A stretch of DNA of 64,000 nucleotides from DASUPK01 sp963821705 (GTDB taxonomy: Bacteria; Actinomycetota; Thermoleophilia; Solirubrobacterales; 70-9), in assembly GCA_963821705.1 (NCBI GenBank), contig CAWGEV010000007.1, positions 682,001 through 746,000 on the forward strand. Direction: 5' to 3'. The position numbers and the translations under genes are program-made. Under the pieces are notes generated by a model that was not told the origin of the DNA, searched no databases, and saw nothing but the letters and a program-made list of their open reading frames with translations. How positions within the stretch are numbered: the stretch's first letter is position 1; the number at the start of each line of letters is the position of its first letter. This document shows, piece by piece, positions 33,070 to 42,524 of this stretch.

Positions 33070-34746
33070 ATGTCTGACACGTCGTCACGAACACACGACT
33101 TCGACTGGATCGTCATCGGGTCCGGCTTCGGCGGATCGGTCTCGGCCCTCCGTCTGGCGGAGAAGGGCCACCGGGTCGCCGTCCTCGAGTGCGGCCGGCG
33201 CTACCGGGACGAGGAATTCGCCAAGACGGCCTGGAACCTGCGCCGTTACTTCTGGATGCCCCGCCTCGGCCTCCGGGGGGTCTTCCGGATGACCGCCTTC
33301 AAGGACCTGTTCATCGTCTCCGGCTCCGGGGTGGGCGGGGGAAGCCTGGGCTACGCCAACACCCTCTACCGGGCTCGCCCGGCCTTCTTCCGGGACCCCC
33401 AATGGGGCGAGCTGGCCGACTGGGAGCTGGAGCTCACCCCGCACTACGACACCGCCGAGCGCATGTTGGGGGTCACGACCTACCCGGACAAGGGGCCGGC
33501 GGACGACCTCCTCCGTGAGTACGGCGAGGAGATCGGCGTCGGGGAGACCTTCAAGCCGACGCGCGTCGGCGCGTTCTTCGGGGAGCCCGGCGTCGAGGTG
33601 GACGACCCCTTCTTCGGCGGCGAGGGCCCCCGCCGGAGCGGGTGCGTCCGCTGCGGAAGCTGCATGGTCGGCTGCCGCCACAACGCCAAGAACACGCTGG
33701 TCAAGAACTACCTGTGGTTCGCCGAGAAGCTCGGCGCCGAGATCCTCCCCGAGCGACAGGTCACGGACATCTCCCCCCTCGGCGCCGCGGACGGCGGCGA
33801 TGGCTACCGCGTCTCGAGCCGCCGCTCCGGCTCCTGGCTGACCCGTCGGAGGCCCAGGACCCTGACAGCGAAGGGGGTGATCTTCGCCGCCGGCGCGCTG
33901 GGGACGAACAAGCTGCTCGCCGACTGCCGGCACCGCGGCTCGCTGCCCCGCCTGAGCGATCGCGTCGGCGATGTGGTGCGGAGCAACTCGGAGTCGATCC
34001 AGGCTGTCACGGCCCGGGACGACAAGCGCGACTTCGCCGAGTCCGTGGCGATCACCTCGAGCATCTATCCGGATCCGGATACCCACATCGAGGTCGTGAC
34101 CTACGGTCACGGCGGCGACCTGATGAGCAGGCTCTTCACCGTGATGACCGGGCCGGGCACCCGGGTGACGCGGCCGCTCAAGTGGATCGGGGCGATGCTC
34201 CGCCACCCGCTGCGTGCGCTGCGTCTGCTCTGGCCCTTCGGCTGGTCGCGCCGCACGGTGATCCTCCTGGTGATGCAGACCACCGACGCGGCCATGAGGT
34301 TGGTGCCCAAGCGGAAGCTATTCTCCCGCGGCATCCGCCTGCAAACCGAGCAGGACCCGGAGCGGCCGAATCCCACCTACATCCCCGCCGCGGCCAAGGC
34401 CACGGAGTGGTTCGCTGAGCGGATCGGCGGGATCGCCCAGTCCGGCATCACCGAGTCCAGCCTGAACATCCCGACGACCGCGCACATCCTCGGCGGCGCG
34501 GTGATCGGCGACGGGCCGGAGCACGGGGTCGTCGACGCCCGGAACCGCGTCTACGGCTACGAGAACCTGATGGTCTGCGACGGCGCCGCGATCCCCGCGA
34601 ACCCGGGCGTCAACCCGAGCCTGACGATCACCGCCCTCGCGGAGCACGCGATGGCGCAGGTCCCTCCCAAGGAGGATGGCCTGCCGCAACTCCCGGCTGC
34701 GGCGCGGGCGGCCGACACAACGCCACTCGCGCGGGTGGCGCCGTAG
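33070..34746 (+). CDS. GMC-family oxidoreductase (cholesterol oxidase-like)
   Basis: FAD enzyme of 558 aa. The dinucleotide motif GSGFGG is at residues 17-22, the FAD-contacting loop is SGSGVGGGSLGYANTL, and the C-terminal block NPGVNPSLTITALAEHAM matches cholesterol oxidase and related alcohol oxidases. An unusual CVRCGSCMVGCRHNAK stretch at about 194-209 has four cysteines spaced like a ferredoxin cluster, as found in some GMC paralogues. The start is ATG 33070; GTG 33058 is also in frame. It is followed by a perfect hairpin at 34753. Divergent from SCP2. Confidence 0.88.
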   Translation: MSDTSSRTHDFDWIVIGSGFGGSVSALRLAEKGHRVAVLECGRRYRDEEFAKTAWNLRRYFWMPRLGLRGVFRMTAFKDLFIVSGSGVGGGSLGYANTLYRARPAFFRDPQWGELADWELELTPHYDTAERMLGVTTYPDKGPADDLLREYGEEIGVGETFKPTRVGAFFGEPGVEVDDPFFGGEGPRRSGCVRCGSCMVGCRHNAKNTLVKNYLWFAEKLGAEILPERQVTDISPLGAADGGDGYRVSSRRSGSWLTRRRPRTLTAKGVIFAAGALGTNKLLADCRHRGSLPRLSDRVGDVVRSNSESIQAVTARDDKRDFAESVAITSSIYPDPDTHIEVVTYGHGGDLMSRLFTVMTGPGTRVTRPLKWIGAMLRHPLRALRLLWPFGWSRRTVILLVMQTTDAAMRLVPKRKLFSRGIRLQTEQDPERPNPTYIPAAAKATEWFAERIGGIAQSGITESSLNIPTTAHILGGAVIGDGPEHGVVDARNRVYGYENLMVCDGAAIPANPGVNPSLTITALAEHAMAQVPPKEDGLPQLPAAARAADTTPLARVAP

Positions 34747-34752
34747 GAGGGG

Positions 34753-34783
34753 CCCACGGACGCGATTACTGAGCGTCCGTGGG
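34753..34783. terminator. Perfect hairpin between convergent GMC oxidoreductase and sod
   Basis: An 11-bp perfect stem (CCCACGGACGC / GCGTCCGTGGG) with a 9-nt loop, 6 bp after the GMC stop and about 60 bp before the sod stop. There is no T-tract; symmetry allows bidirectional action. Confidence 0.6.
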
Positions 34784-34790
34784 AGGTTCC

Positions 34791-34842
34791 TACGGCGACA
34801 GGACCCGCGCGCCTGGCCTCTATGACGACAGGATGCGCGCGC

Positions 34843-34850
<8 letters not shown>
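34791..34850. repeat. Tandem 30-bp imperfect repeat overlapping the sod 3' end
   Basis: Two 30-bp units in direct tandem, identical at 24 of 30 positions. The second copy (34821-34850) covers the sod stop codon. The copy next to the terminator is non-coding, so it looks like a small duplication of the gene's tail. Confidence 0.65.
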
Positions 34851-35448
<598 letters not shown>

Positions 35449-35520
35449 CTGCCCTCCTTAGGGATCGGTGACGGTGGCGTGGCCGCCGGTCGACGGCCGT
35501 GTGCTTCTAATCTAACGATC

Positions 35521-36234
35521 GTGCACCGCGGCCCGCCTGGCGGAGGGACATGGACCGGCGTCGCCGTGACGATGGCGGGCATCGTGATCGGCATCGGGGT
35601 CGCCCTCGCCGTCCCATCCCTCCGAGGAGCGATGAGCGATGCGATCCATGGCAACACCGCGTCGGTCAGGCACGACCTGAACGGACCCGCGGTCGGCCCG
35701 CTCCTGGTCGTCTGGCTGGCGATGGTCCACGTGGTCGTCTGGTACCCAGCCGAGATCCTGGACGCGGCCGTCGGGTACGTCTTCGGCTTCGGCTGGGGAT
35801 TCCCGCTGATGCTCGGGGCGTGGGTCGTCTCCGGGCTTGCCTCCTACGCGGTCGGACGGCACTTCGCTCGCCCGATCCTCTACCGGATCGCGGGACAGGA
35901 GCGCTTCGATCGCATCGAGCACCTGATCCACCGCGGCGGGGCGCTGGCCCTGATCGGCGTGCGCCTCATTCCGATCATGCCCTTCAGCCTGATGGGCTAC
36001 GTCTGCGGTGCGGCCCGGATTCCGCTGTGGCGATTCACCTGGACGACCGCCGTCGGCTACGCGCCGATCACCGCCTACTTCACCTACGTCGGCAGCAAGC
36101 TTCAGGGGTTCTCAGCCGAGGACCCGATCCTCTGGATCGGCGGCGGCGCGCTCATCCTCTGCATCGCCGGGGTTCGGTATCTGCTTCCCGGCTCCGCGTC
36201 CGACTCGGCAGCGCCCGACTCGGCCGGGGAGTGA
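35521..36234 (+). CDS. TVP38/TMEM64 (DedA/SNARE-associated) family membrane protein
   Basis: A 237-aa integral membrane protein with five or six hydrophobic segments. The conserved core of the TVP38/DedA family is present: AVGYVFGFGWGFPLML, GLASYAVGRHFARP and ALIGVRLIPIMPFSLMGYVCGA. Family members are linked to lipid scrambling, membrane homeostasis and undecaprenyl-phosphate recycling; the exact role is not clear here. The GTG at 35521 follows a TAACGAT-like -10 region with almost no leader, so a leaderless mRNA is possible. Divergent from sod. Confidence 0.87.
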   Translation: MHRGPPGGGTWTGVAVTMAGIVIGIGVALAVPSLRGAMSDAIHGNTASVRHDLNGPAVGPLLVVWLAMVHVVVWYPAEILDAAVGYVFGFGWGFPLMLGAWVVSGLASYAVGRHFARPILYRIAGQERFDRIEHLIHRGGALALIGVRLIPIMPFSLMGYVCGAARIPLWRFTWTTAVGYAPITAYFTYVGSKLQGFSAEDPILWIGGGALILCIAGVRYLLPGSASDSAAPDSAGE

Positions 36235-36241
36235 CTCGCGG

Positions 36242-36703
36242 CTAGCCCTCTTCGCGGAACTTCGCGAGGTCGCCGCGGGCCCGCCGCCGGACCAACTGGT
36301 TCATCGGCGGCAGGCCGAGGACCAGGCCGGGGGGTCCGAGCGCCTGCCGGGCCCAGCGCCAGAAGGAGAAGGAGTCCTCGTGATCGACGATCAGCCCATC
36401 GCGGAAGCGGAAGCGGGCGTGGATGTCGTTCACCACGTGCCGGCCGGTGTTGAAGGTGTAGGTGGCGATCCAGTGCGCGGTCCCCGAATCGCCGTCGGCG
36501 GAGAGGTCGGCCAGCTCGACCCTCAGGTCCTCGGCGCGACCGGTCAGCATCCGCCACATGTCCCCCGCCTCGGCGCCGGTCAGCTCACCGAAGGCCGGAT
36601 CCTTGAACCGGCCGTCGGGGTCGTAGAGCCGCGCCATCGTCTCGCCGTCGTGACGATCGAGGGCGTCGTAGAGCTCCCGGATCAGCTTGGCGTTGTCGGC
36701 CAC
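36242..36703 (-). CDS. SnoaL-like / NTF2-fold protein
   Basis: A 153-aa cone-barrel protein with the family N-terminal helix (LIRELYDALDRHDGETMARLY), ending with FRFRDGLIVDHEDSFSFWRWAR and a basic tail. This C-terminal pattern is common in ketosteroid-isomerase-like SnoaL proteins. No catalytic residues can be assigned. It starts at GTG 36703, 40 bp from the tRNA-Pro gene on the other strand. It is convergent with the TVP38 gene across 7 bp. Confidence 0.8.
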   Translation of the reverse strand: MADNAKLIRELYDALDRHDGETMARLYDPDGRFKDPAFGELTGAEAGDMWRMLTGRAEDLRVELADLSADGDSGTAHWIATYTFNTGRHVVNDIHARFRFRDGLIVDHEDSFSFWRWARQALGPPGLVLGLPPMNQLVRRRARGDLAKFREEG

Positions 36704-36743
36704 GCGCCAACGCTATCCGGTCCCGCTCTATCCTTCGGCCCCT

Positions 36744-36817
36744 CGGGGCGTGGCGCAGCCTGGTAGCGCGCACCGTTCGGGTCGGTGAGGTCCCCGGTTC
36801 AAATCCGGGCGCCCCGA
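36744..36817 (+). tRNA. tRNA-Pro (anticodon CGG)
   Basis: A full cloverleaf: acceptor CGGGGCG/CGCCCCG, D-stem GCGC/GCGC, anticodon stem CACCG/CGGTG with loop TTCGGGT (anticodon CGG), T-stem CCCGG/CCGGG with TTCAAAT, and discriminator A. A C at position 1 suits bacterial tRNA-Pro. No CCA is encoded. The last base directly precedes the stop of the opposite-strand secreted-protein gene. Confidence 0.95.
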
Positions 36818-37660
36818 TTACTTATTGGTCTTCTTGACCAGCTTCACGGCCACGGTCTGCGTGGCCGGAGCGCCGTTGGTGGGCGTGAAGGTGATCCCCA
36901 CGTTGAGCGTCACCTTGCCCTTCTGCGTCAGCTTCTTCTTCTGCTTGCCGGTCGCCGAGATCAGGAGCTGGGCGGCCCCCGCGCTCACGGCCTTGCTGAT
37001 CGTGGCGCGCCCGGCCGAGGAGGCGCTGACGCCCGGACCCGAGGCCGTGAGGTCACCGGGGTTTGGAAGCGTGAGGTTGAGCGTGCCGGTGCCCTTCTTC
37101 TTGTTGAGGGCGGTGGCGCCCAACGTGACGGTGTTGCTCGGCTCGAATACCGCAGAGATATTGAGCCGACCCCCGGTGCTGGTGAAGAAGTTAGCCGCCT
37201 CACCGCTGTTGAGGCCCGGCGGCGCCTTGTTCAAGAAGGCGTCACCGGTGATCCCGCCGTCGACGCCGTTGGCATTGGTGTTGAGCCCGAGGAGGTCGCC
37301 CGCCTGCACCGGGATGTTCGTCTGGAACCTGTTGAGGACGGCGCTCCCCAGGTTCCTTGGACCGTCCAGCCCGACCACTTGGTAGAAGGACGGCTCGGCG
37401 ACCTTGCGGAAGATCTTCATCGTCATTGTCTGCGAGCCGCCCGAGAGCGAGTTCGTGCTCCAGGAGGTGATCGTGCCGTTCCCAGGCACCACGTAGCTGG
37501 GGCCGGAGCCCACGGTCAACTGGGCGAGATCGCTCAGTGCGAACGACGTTCCGGTGGGGGACGAGGCTGCCTGCCCGAGGGTCACCGAAGCGCTCGCGGG
37601 CGCCGCGCCGAGCGCCAGTGCTGCAACAACCAGAAAGCCTGTCAGTCGAAGCCGGTTCAT
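36818..37660 (-). CDS. Secreted protein with C-terminal beta module
   Basis: A 280-aa exported protein. The signal peptide (FLVVAALALGAAPASA) is followed by SVTLGQ, a jelly-roll-like region with GNGTITSWST and MTMKIFRKV, and the C-terminal beta module (FEPSNTVTLGATALNKKKGT ... QLLISATGKQKKKL ... FTPTNGAP) that recurs at 24008 and 40649. It is a clear paralogue of the 40649 protein over its whole length, with SVT(L/I)GQ, TITSWST and RLNISAV shared. Function unknown; extracellular adhesion or matrix is possible. Its stop abuts tRNA-Pro. Confidence 0.82.
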   Translation of the reverse strand: MNRLRLTGFLVVAALALGAAPASASVTLGQAASSPTGTSFALSDLAQLTVGSGPSYVVPGNGTITSWSTNSLSGGSQTMTMKIFRKVAEPSFYQVVGLDGPRNLGSAVLNRFQTNIPVQAGDLLGLNTNANGVDGGITGDAFLNKAPPGLNSGEAANFFTSTGGRLNISAVFEPSNTVTLGATALNKKKGTGTLNLTLPNPGDLTASGPGVSASSAGRATISKAVSAGAAQLLISATGKQKKKLTQKGKVTLNVGITFTPTNGAPATQTVAVKLVKKTNK

Positions 37661-37716
37661 CCAGCCCGCCTTAACACGTCCTCTCCCCCTCGGCGCTGAG
37701 TCTATCCGCTCAGGTC

Positions 37717-40626
37717 CTACCCGAGCACCTTGAACTTCTTCACCGCAGGCGTGCCGTCCGCGATACCGGTCGGGCCGATCGCCTGAACCTTCAGGACATG
37801 CTTCCCGGGCCGCAGCTTCGAAGGAGGCACGAAGGGCGACGCGCACCGAACGAAGGCGCCGTGGTCGAGCTGGCACTGGAAGGTGGATCCGGCCTGGTCC
37901 GCCACAAACTTGAACTTCGGCCGCCGCTTCCGGGTCTTCTTGGGGCCCTTGGTGATCGTCGTGTCGGGAGCGACGGGAACGGGCGGCTTCGGCGTCTGGA
38001 CGGTGAATGAGCGGGTGGCCGTGGAGGAGTTGGCGGCCGCATCGGTGGCCTGGACCCGGAACGTGTGCGCGCCATCCGCCAGCGGGCTGGACGGCTTGTC
38101 GCTGTTCCCCGGTCCCGAGCAGGCTCCGAAGTTCGGGATGCCCGAGTCGATCGAGCACTTGAAGGTGATCGGCCCGACCGCGTCGGTCGCGCTGAACGTG
38201 AACACCGGGCTCTGATCAGCCGTGGTGCCGCTGGGCCCCGAGTCGATGCTCACGGCGGGCGGGGTCGAGTCCTGCACGTAAGTTGTCGATGTCGAGGAGC
38301 AGGGTGATGTGTTGTTCGACACGTCCGTCGCCGTCGCCCAGAAGGTCGTGGGCGTGTTGGCGGGAACCGTCACGGGAATACCCGGTGAGGCGAAGGCGGT
38401 CGCGGTCCCGGACGCCGCGAGCGTGGTGCAGGTGTCGTCCGTATAGAGGTTCACCGTCGAGCCGCACTCGCCGTTCGAGCCGAACACCTTCGGGTTCGTG
38501 TCGCTCCCCGGCGAACTCGGTGACGTCCCCTGTGGATTCGGCGCTGCCGGGGCGTCCGTGTCCGTGCCGACGACGAGCGGCGTGCAGCTGCTCTGCTGGC
38601 CGTCCGGATTGGTGATGGTGAGGGTCTGTGCCCCGTTGGTGGCCGCCGTCGTGTCCAGATCCAGGGTGAGATGCGTCGGGTCCGTGTACGTCACGCTGTT
38701 GACCACGACCCCGCCGCTCACCGATGCCTGGATGTGGTTCGGAAAACCGGGCCCGCCGGTGTCAGGACCCGGATCGAAGAACCCTGAGCCCTTCAGCGAG
38801 GTCCCGTTGATCGTCACCGGCACGGACGACTCACCCGGGAGGATCGTGTTCGGCGTCGCCGAGGCCGGGACCGCCGGCGGCGGCGCCTTCAGCTGGATCA
38901 CGCGGACGCCCCACGAGTTGTTCGCGTTCGCGTACTCCTGGAACGTCCAGAAGGTCTGGTCGTCAGTCGGGTCCACCACGGTCTGCGAGAAGTCCCCCCA
39001 GCGCCTCGGTGCACTCGAGCCCAGGTTGTACGCGCTGGAGCTCGCCTGGATGAGGTCGAACGCCTCGGTCGCACCGAGGGGATCGCCGGCGAGGCGCCCG
39101 GACGAGGCGACCTCGGCGAAACGGCCGTTGCCGGCCGTGCTCGTGTTGAGCGACGCGTGACCCTGGCCGTTCATCGCGATCGACGGCATCCAGAAGTACC
39201 TCGGGTCGGTCGTCGAGGCCGGATCGAAGAGGGTGCCCGACTGAACAAGCGTCGGGGGGTCCGAGCTCAGGTCACCGATCTGGTACCAGCGAGCCGCGTC
39301 CCTGTCGCCGGTCCCGGACCCGGCCCCGCTCGAGTTGACGCGGATGTTGTGAGCTGTCCAGAGGGTGTCCGTCCCATCTGGACCTCGGGCGATCATCGCC
39401 TCGAAGAGCCGGTCGTCGAGGGCGTCGATGCCCCCGGTGGTTCCCTGCGCCGGCACCGGGAGCGGTGCGAACTCGGCGGGTACCGTGACGGAGTTGCTGG
39501 TCAGCGTGGGCAGCGGGTCGGAGGGACCGGTCCCGCAGCCACCCGGATCGTTCACCCTGAGGGCATCGATCTGGTTGGCCGTTGTGTTGTCCGGCCCCAC
39601 CACGTATCCCGCATCCATGCTCGGGTCCATGTCGGTGGCGGGCTGCGGGCTGTCGGGGCCAGCCGCGAGGAAGCTCGTCACGGTGCGGAAACCGGTCACG
39701 AAGGGCGCCGGGGGAAGCGGCGCCGACGGGCACCCGGTGCCGCCCACAAGGCCCGCCTTCTGGATCACGTACAGGCTGCTGCCCGCGAAGGTCCCGGTCT
39801 TCGAGGTGAACTCGTTGACCCCGATGTAGATCGCCTTCGCGTCCACCGCCAGCTGGGGGTAGTCAGCGAACCGCGCCGGCCCCGGCAGCGGATCGGACTG
39901 CTTGAAGTAGTAGTACGTGAAGTTGCTCTGGTCGGTGATCGTCGGCCCGTCGCTGACGGCGAGCATGACCCGGTTGCCGGTGGACTCGGTGTTGATCGCG
40001 GAGATGATCCATCGCTGGGCGAGGCGGTCGTACTCGACGCCCGGGTCGGTGGGCTCCGAGCCGTTGTCGACCGGCGCCCAGAACGCCGAGTCGGTGACGT
40101 TCAGGCTCTCGAGGTTCCCCTGCTTGTCGTAGGAGCGGATGCGCCCGTTGACGAAGACGATGATCTGGTCAGGGCCGACCGAGCCCATGGAGTCGGGCGG
40201 GATGAACCCTGATTGGCTGGTCTGGGCGCCGAGGAAGGAGGTGCCGGCCTCGAATGAGGACTTCGGCTCGATCGCCGAGCGACCGGTTCGCTGCAGGCGG
40301 GCGGCGGGGCCGGCCGACTTCGGCGGCGTGCCCTCCTCACCCGGCTCCGGCTTCTCGCGCACCTGCTGTCCGCCCGCCCTCTCCGCAGCAGCTGCCTCCT
40401 GGTCGGGCTCGACGGCCTGCCCGTCGGTGGATGCGTCGGGGTGGCGGCTCTCGTAGCGCTGCCGCGCCTTGATCCAGGCGACCGTGCGGGTCACCCCCGG
40501 TTGCCCTGTGAACGTCTTCCCCTCGGTTACCTCGGCGTTCTGCCGGTTGGTGCCACCGGATCGAATCAACACCAGACCCACCAGCGCAAACACACAAAGC
40601 ACCGCTGCCAGTACGCGACGCTTCAT
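37717..40626 (-). CDS. Large secreted protein with Ig-like domains
   Basis: A 969-aa exported protein with an N-terminal signal (LAAVLCVFALVGLVLI). A charged linker rich in Glu and Pro follows, then a large beta-propeller-like region (residues about 130-590; GVEYDRLAQRWIISAIN, YYFKQSDPLPG), and then IPT/TIG- and Ig-like modules (NTILPGESSVPVTINGTSL; PPAVSIDSGPSGTT with the C-x-I-D-S pattern of Ig-like repeats). It ends with a fibronectin-like repeat (GSTFQCQLDHGAFVRC). It probably acts at the cell surface. No catalytic motif is evident. Confidence 0.78.
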   Translation of the reverse strand: MKRRVLAAVLCVFALVGLVLIRSGGTNRQNAEVTEGKTFTGQPGVTRTVAWIKARQRYESRHPDASTDGQAVEPDQEAAAAERAGGQQVREKPEPGEEGTPPKSAGPAARLQRTGRSAIEPKSSFEAGTSFLGAQTSQSGFIPPDSMGSVGPDQIIVFVNGRIRSYDKQGNLESLNVTDSAFWAPVDNGSEPTDPGVEYDRLAQRWIISAINTESTGNRVMLAVSDGPTITDQSNFTYYYFKQSDPLPGPARFADYPQLAVDAKAIYIGVNEFTSKTGTFAGSSLYVIQKAGLVGGTGCPSAPLPPAPFVTGFRTVTSFLAAGPDSPQPATDMDPSMDAGYVVGPDNTTANQIDALRVNDPGGCGTGPSDPLPTLTSNSVTVPAEFAPLPVPAQGTTGGIDALDDRLFEAMIARGPDGTDTLWTAHNIRVNSSGAGSGTGDRDAARWYQIGDLSSDPPTLVQSGTLFDPASTTDPRYFWMPSIAMNGQGHASLNTSTAGNGRFAEVASSGRLAGDPLGATEAFDLIQASSSAYNLGSSAPRRWGDFSQTVVDPTDDQTFWTFQEYANANNSWGVRVIQLKAPPPAVPASATPNTILPGESSVPVTINGTSLKGSGFFDPGPDTGGPGFPNHIQASVSGGVVVNSVTYTDPTHLTLDLDTTAATNGAQTLTITNPDGQQSSCTPLVVGTDTDAPAAPNPQGTSPSSPGSDTNPKVFGSNGECGSTVNLYTDDTCTTLAASGTATAFASPGIPVTVPANTPTTFWATATDVSNNTSPCSSTSTTYVQDSTPPAVSIDSGPSGTTADQSPVFTFSATDAVGPITFKCSIDSGIPNFGACSGPGNSDKPSSPLADGAHTFRVQATDAAANSSTATRSFTVQTPKPPVPVAPDTTITKGPKKTRKRRPKFKFVADQAGSTFQCQLDHGAFVRCASPFVPPSKLRPGKHVLKVQAIGPTGIADGTPAVKKFKVLG

Positions 40627-40648
40627 CGAGGGCGGAGTCTAGAGGCCC

Positions 40649-41536
40649 TCAGGGCGTCGTAGTGGGCGGGCGGCTCATCTTGAGCTTCACGCCCACTGAC
40701 TGGGTCCGCGGTTCGCCGGCCGGAGGCGTGAAGGTCGCGTTGACCGTGACCTTGGCCGCCCCCTTCCGGACCAGCTTCCGCAGGGTCTTCCCGGTGGCGG
40801 CGAGCTGGAAGGTCGCGGGCCCGGCCACGGCCAGGCTCTTCGCGGCTCGCTTCCTCAGGCCCTTGCCGCTCACCGTGACGACACCGGGATTCGTGGTCGT
40901 CACCGTGATCGATGCGGTGCCGTTCTTCCGGTCCCTCGTCACGGTTCCGAGCGTGAAGCCGTTGTCCGGGATCAGGACCGCGGAGATGTTGAGACGGACG
41001 TCGGTCTGGGGGCTGAATGCGCCCGATGACCCGTCCGACAGGTTGCCGGAGCGGTTCAGCACGTTGTCCCCGAGCTGGCTGAACGTGCAGGAGCTCGGCA
41101 GGCCGCTCACGTTGAAGCCGAGCATGTCCCCGGATTTGACCTGGAGGTTCGCCGCGACCGTGTTGGGGCCGTTCGAGAGCACCCGGGACGGTGCGTGCTC
41201 CACGACCTGGAAGATGTCCGGGTCGCTCGTCCGCCTGAAGATCTTCACCCGGAAGATCCCGCCGGAGCCCGTCGAGTACGTCGACCAGGAGGTGATCGTG
41301 CCGGCCTCGCGCGCGGTGTACAGGTTGCCCCCGGTGACGCTCGGCTGCAGGTAGTCGACGTTCGACGTGGTGCAGTTCGCCGCGGGCGGGCTGGGCGCGA
41401 TCTGCCCGATCGTCACCGAAGCGGCCGCCGGAGCCGCACCCGCGAGCGCGCAGGTGAGACCCAGGGCGACGCCGAGCCGCCATGCGTGGCTGCGGTTGAA
41501 CCTGGGCGCTGAGCCGCGCTCCAAAGAAGCCTCCAT
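40649..41536 (-). CDS. Secreted protein with C-terminal beta module (paralogue)
   Basis: A 295-aa exported protein. A hydrophobic signal (LGVALGLTCALAGAAPAAA) precedes SVTIGQIAPS; the N-terminal 18 residues before it make a long n-region. The centre (REAGTITSWST, FRVKIFRR, RLNISAVLIPD) matches the 36818 protein, as does the C-terminal beta module (FTLGTVTRDRKNGTASITV ... FQLAATGKTLRKLV). Two cysteines, in PPAANCTTSN and LPSSCTFSQ, could form a disulfide. The large Ig-like secreted gene lies between the two paralogues on the same strand. Function unknown. Confidence 0.82.
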   Translation of the reverse strand: MEASLERGSAPRFNRSHAWRLGVALGLTCALAGAAPAAASVTIGQIAPSPPAANCTTSNVDYLQPSVTGGNLYTAREAGTITSWSTYSTGSGGIFRVKIFRRTSDPDIFQVVEHAPSRVLSNGPNTVAANLQVKSGDMLGFNVSGLPSSCTFSQLGDNVLNRSGNLSDGSSGAFSPQTDVRLNISAVLIPDNGFTLGTVTRDRKNGTASITVTTTNPGVVTVSGKGLRKRAAKSLAVAGPATFQLAATGKTLRKLVRKGAAKVTVNATFTPPAGEPRTQSVGVKLKMSRPPTTTP

Positions 41537-41567
41537 GTGATCCGACCCTCCCCGGTCTGGGAGGAGA

Positions 41568-42455
41568 CTAGCCGACGAGGGCGGCGCGAACGCGCGGATC
41601 GACCTTCGGCGAGATCAGCGCCTCGCCTGTCGCGGAGGCCCCCTCGAAGCGGTCCTGGCTACGAGTGGCGATCTCGAAGAGCACACCGGACGGCTCGCGG
41701 AAGTAGATCGAGTGACAGTGACCGCGATCGATCACCGACGTCGCGCGACCGCCCATGCCGATCACGCGCTGGCGCCACGCGGGCAGGGAGCCGTCGCAGG
41801 CCCAGGCGATGTGGTGCAGGGTCCCGGCACCGGTCCGACCTCGCAGGGCGGGCGGCGGATCGAAGGCGAAGGTGCTCCTGAGCCGATCCCCGACGGCGTA
41901 GGTGTCGCGGCCCGTGACCTCGAACCCGAGGCGCCCCGCCAGGATGTCGGCGCTGGGCACGCTCTCGCGGCCGTATGCCCTGACCCCGGCGAGTCCGACG
42001 ATCGCGTGCTCGAGCGGCACCGTCGCAGAGCCGAGGGCGAGGCCACCGGCTGCATCGCTCTCGCCGACCGTGAGCTCATGCTGGATCCCGTCCGGATCGG
42101 CGAAAGTGAGCCGTGGGCCGCGCCCGTTCGCCTCGAACGAGCTCACCTCGATGCCAGCCTGGGAGAGCCGGTCCCTCCAGTACGCGAGGGCAGCCGGGAA
42201 CCGAACCGTCCAGCTCAGCAGGTGAAGCATGCCGCTGCCGGCATGGCCGCGGCGGATGCCCGGCGCCTCGATGAAGCTGAGCACGCCCTCGGGGCGCCCC
42301 GGCTCCTGGCCGAGTCGGATCAGGTGGGAGTCCGGCGCCTCGAAGTCGTGGTCGCGCCCGACGAAGGCGAGCCCGAGGATCCCGGCGTAGAAATCCAGGC
42401 AGCGCTGGCCGTCGGCGGTTATTCCGGTGACGTGGTGTATGCCGTCCAGGCGCAT
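41568..42455 (-). CDS. VOC-family ring-cleaving dioxygenase-like protein
   Basis: A 295-aa two-domain vicinal-oxygen-chelate protein resembling MhqO-type hydroquinone or extradiol dioxygenases. Domain 1 begins GIHHVTGI with a metal-ligand histidine and has GMLHLLSW. Domain 2 has GTLHHIAW and ends VLFEIATRS, supplying His and Glu. Ring cleavage of a catechol or hydroquinone is predicted. The ATG at 42455 is preferred because VOC proteins of this group begin just before HHVT; TTG 42476 would add seven residues. It is divergent from a sulfatase gene. Confidence 0.82.
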   Translation of the reverse strand: MRLDGIHHVTGITADGQRCLDFYAGILGLAFVGRDHDFEAPDSHLIRLGQEPGRPEGVLSFIEAPGIRRGHAGSGMLHLLSWTVRFPAALAYWRDRLSQAGIEVSSFEANGRGPRLTFADPDGIQHELTVGESDAAGGLALGSATVPLEHAIVGLAGVRAYGRESVPSADILAGRLGFEVTGRDTYAVGDRLRSTFAFDPPPALRGRTGAGTLHHIAWACDGSLPAWRQRVIGMGGRATSVIDRGHCHSIYFREPSGVLFEIATRSQDRFEGASATGEALISPKVDPRVRAALVG

Positions 42456-42524
42456 CGATCGTTCAGAATTGGTCAAGCGAGGGCCCCTGCCCTACTTGAG
42501 TTTCTAGACCACTAAGGTACACAA

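Noticed and set aside
36744..41600. Genomic island inserted at tRNA-Pro
   Set aside because: No integrase and no duplicate of the tRNA 3' end was found near 41.5 kb or elsewhere in the secreted-gene cluster.
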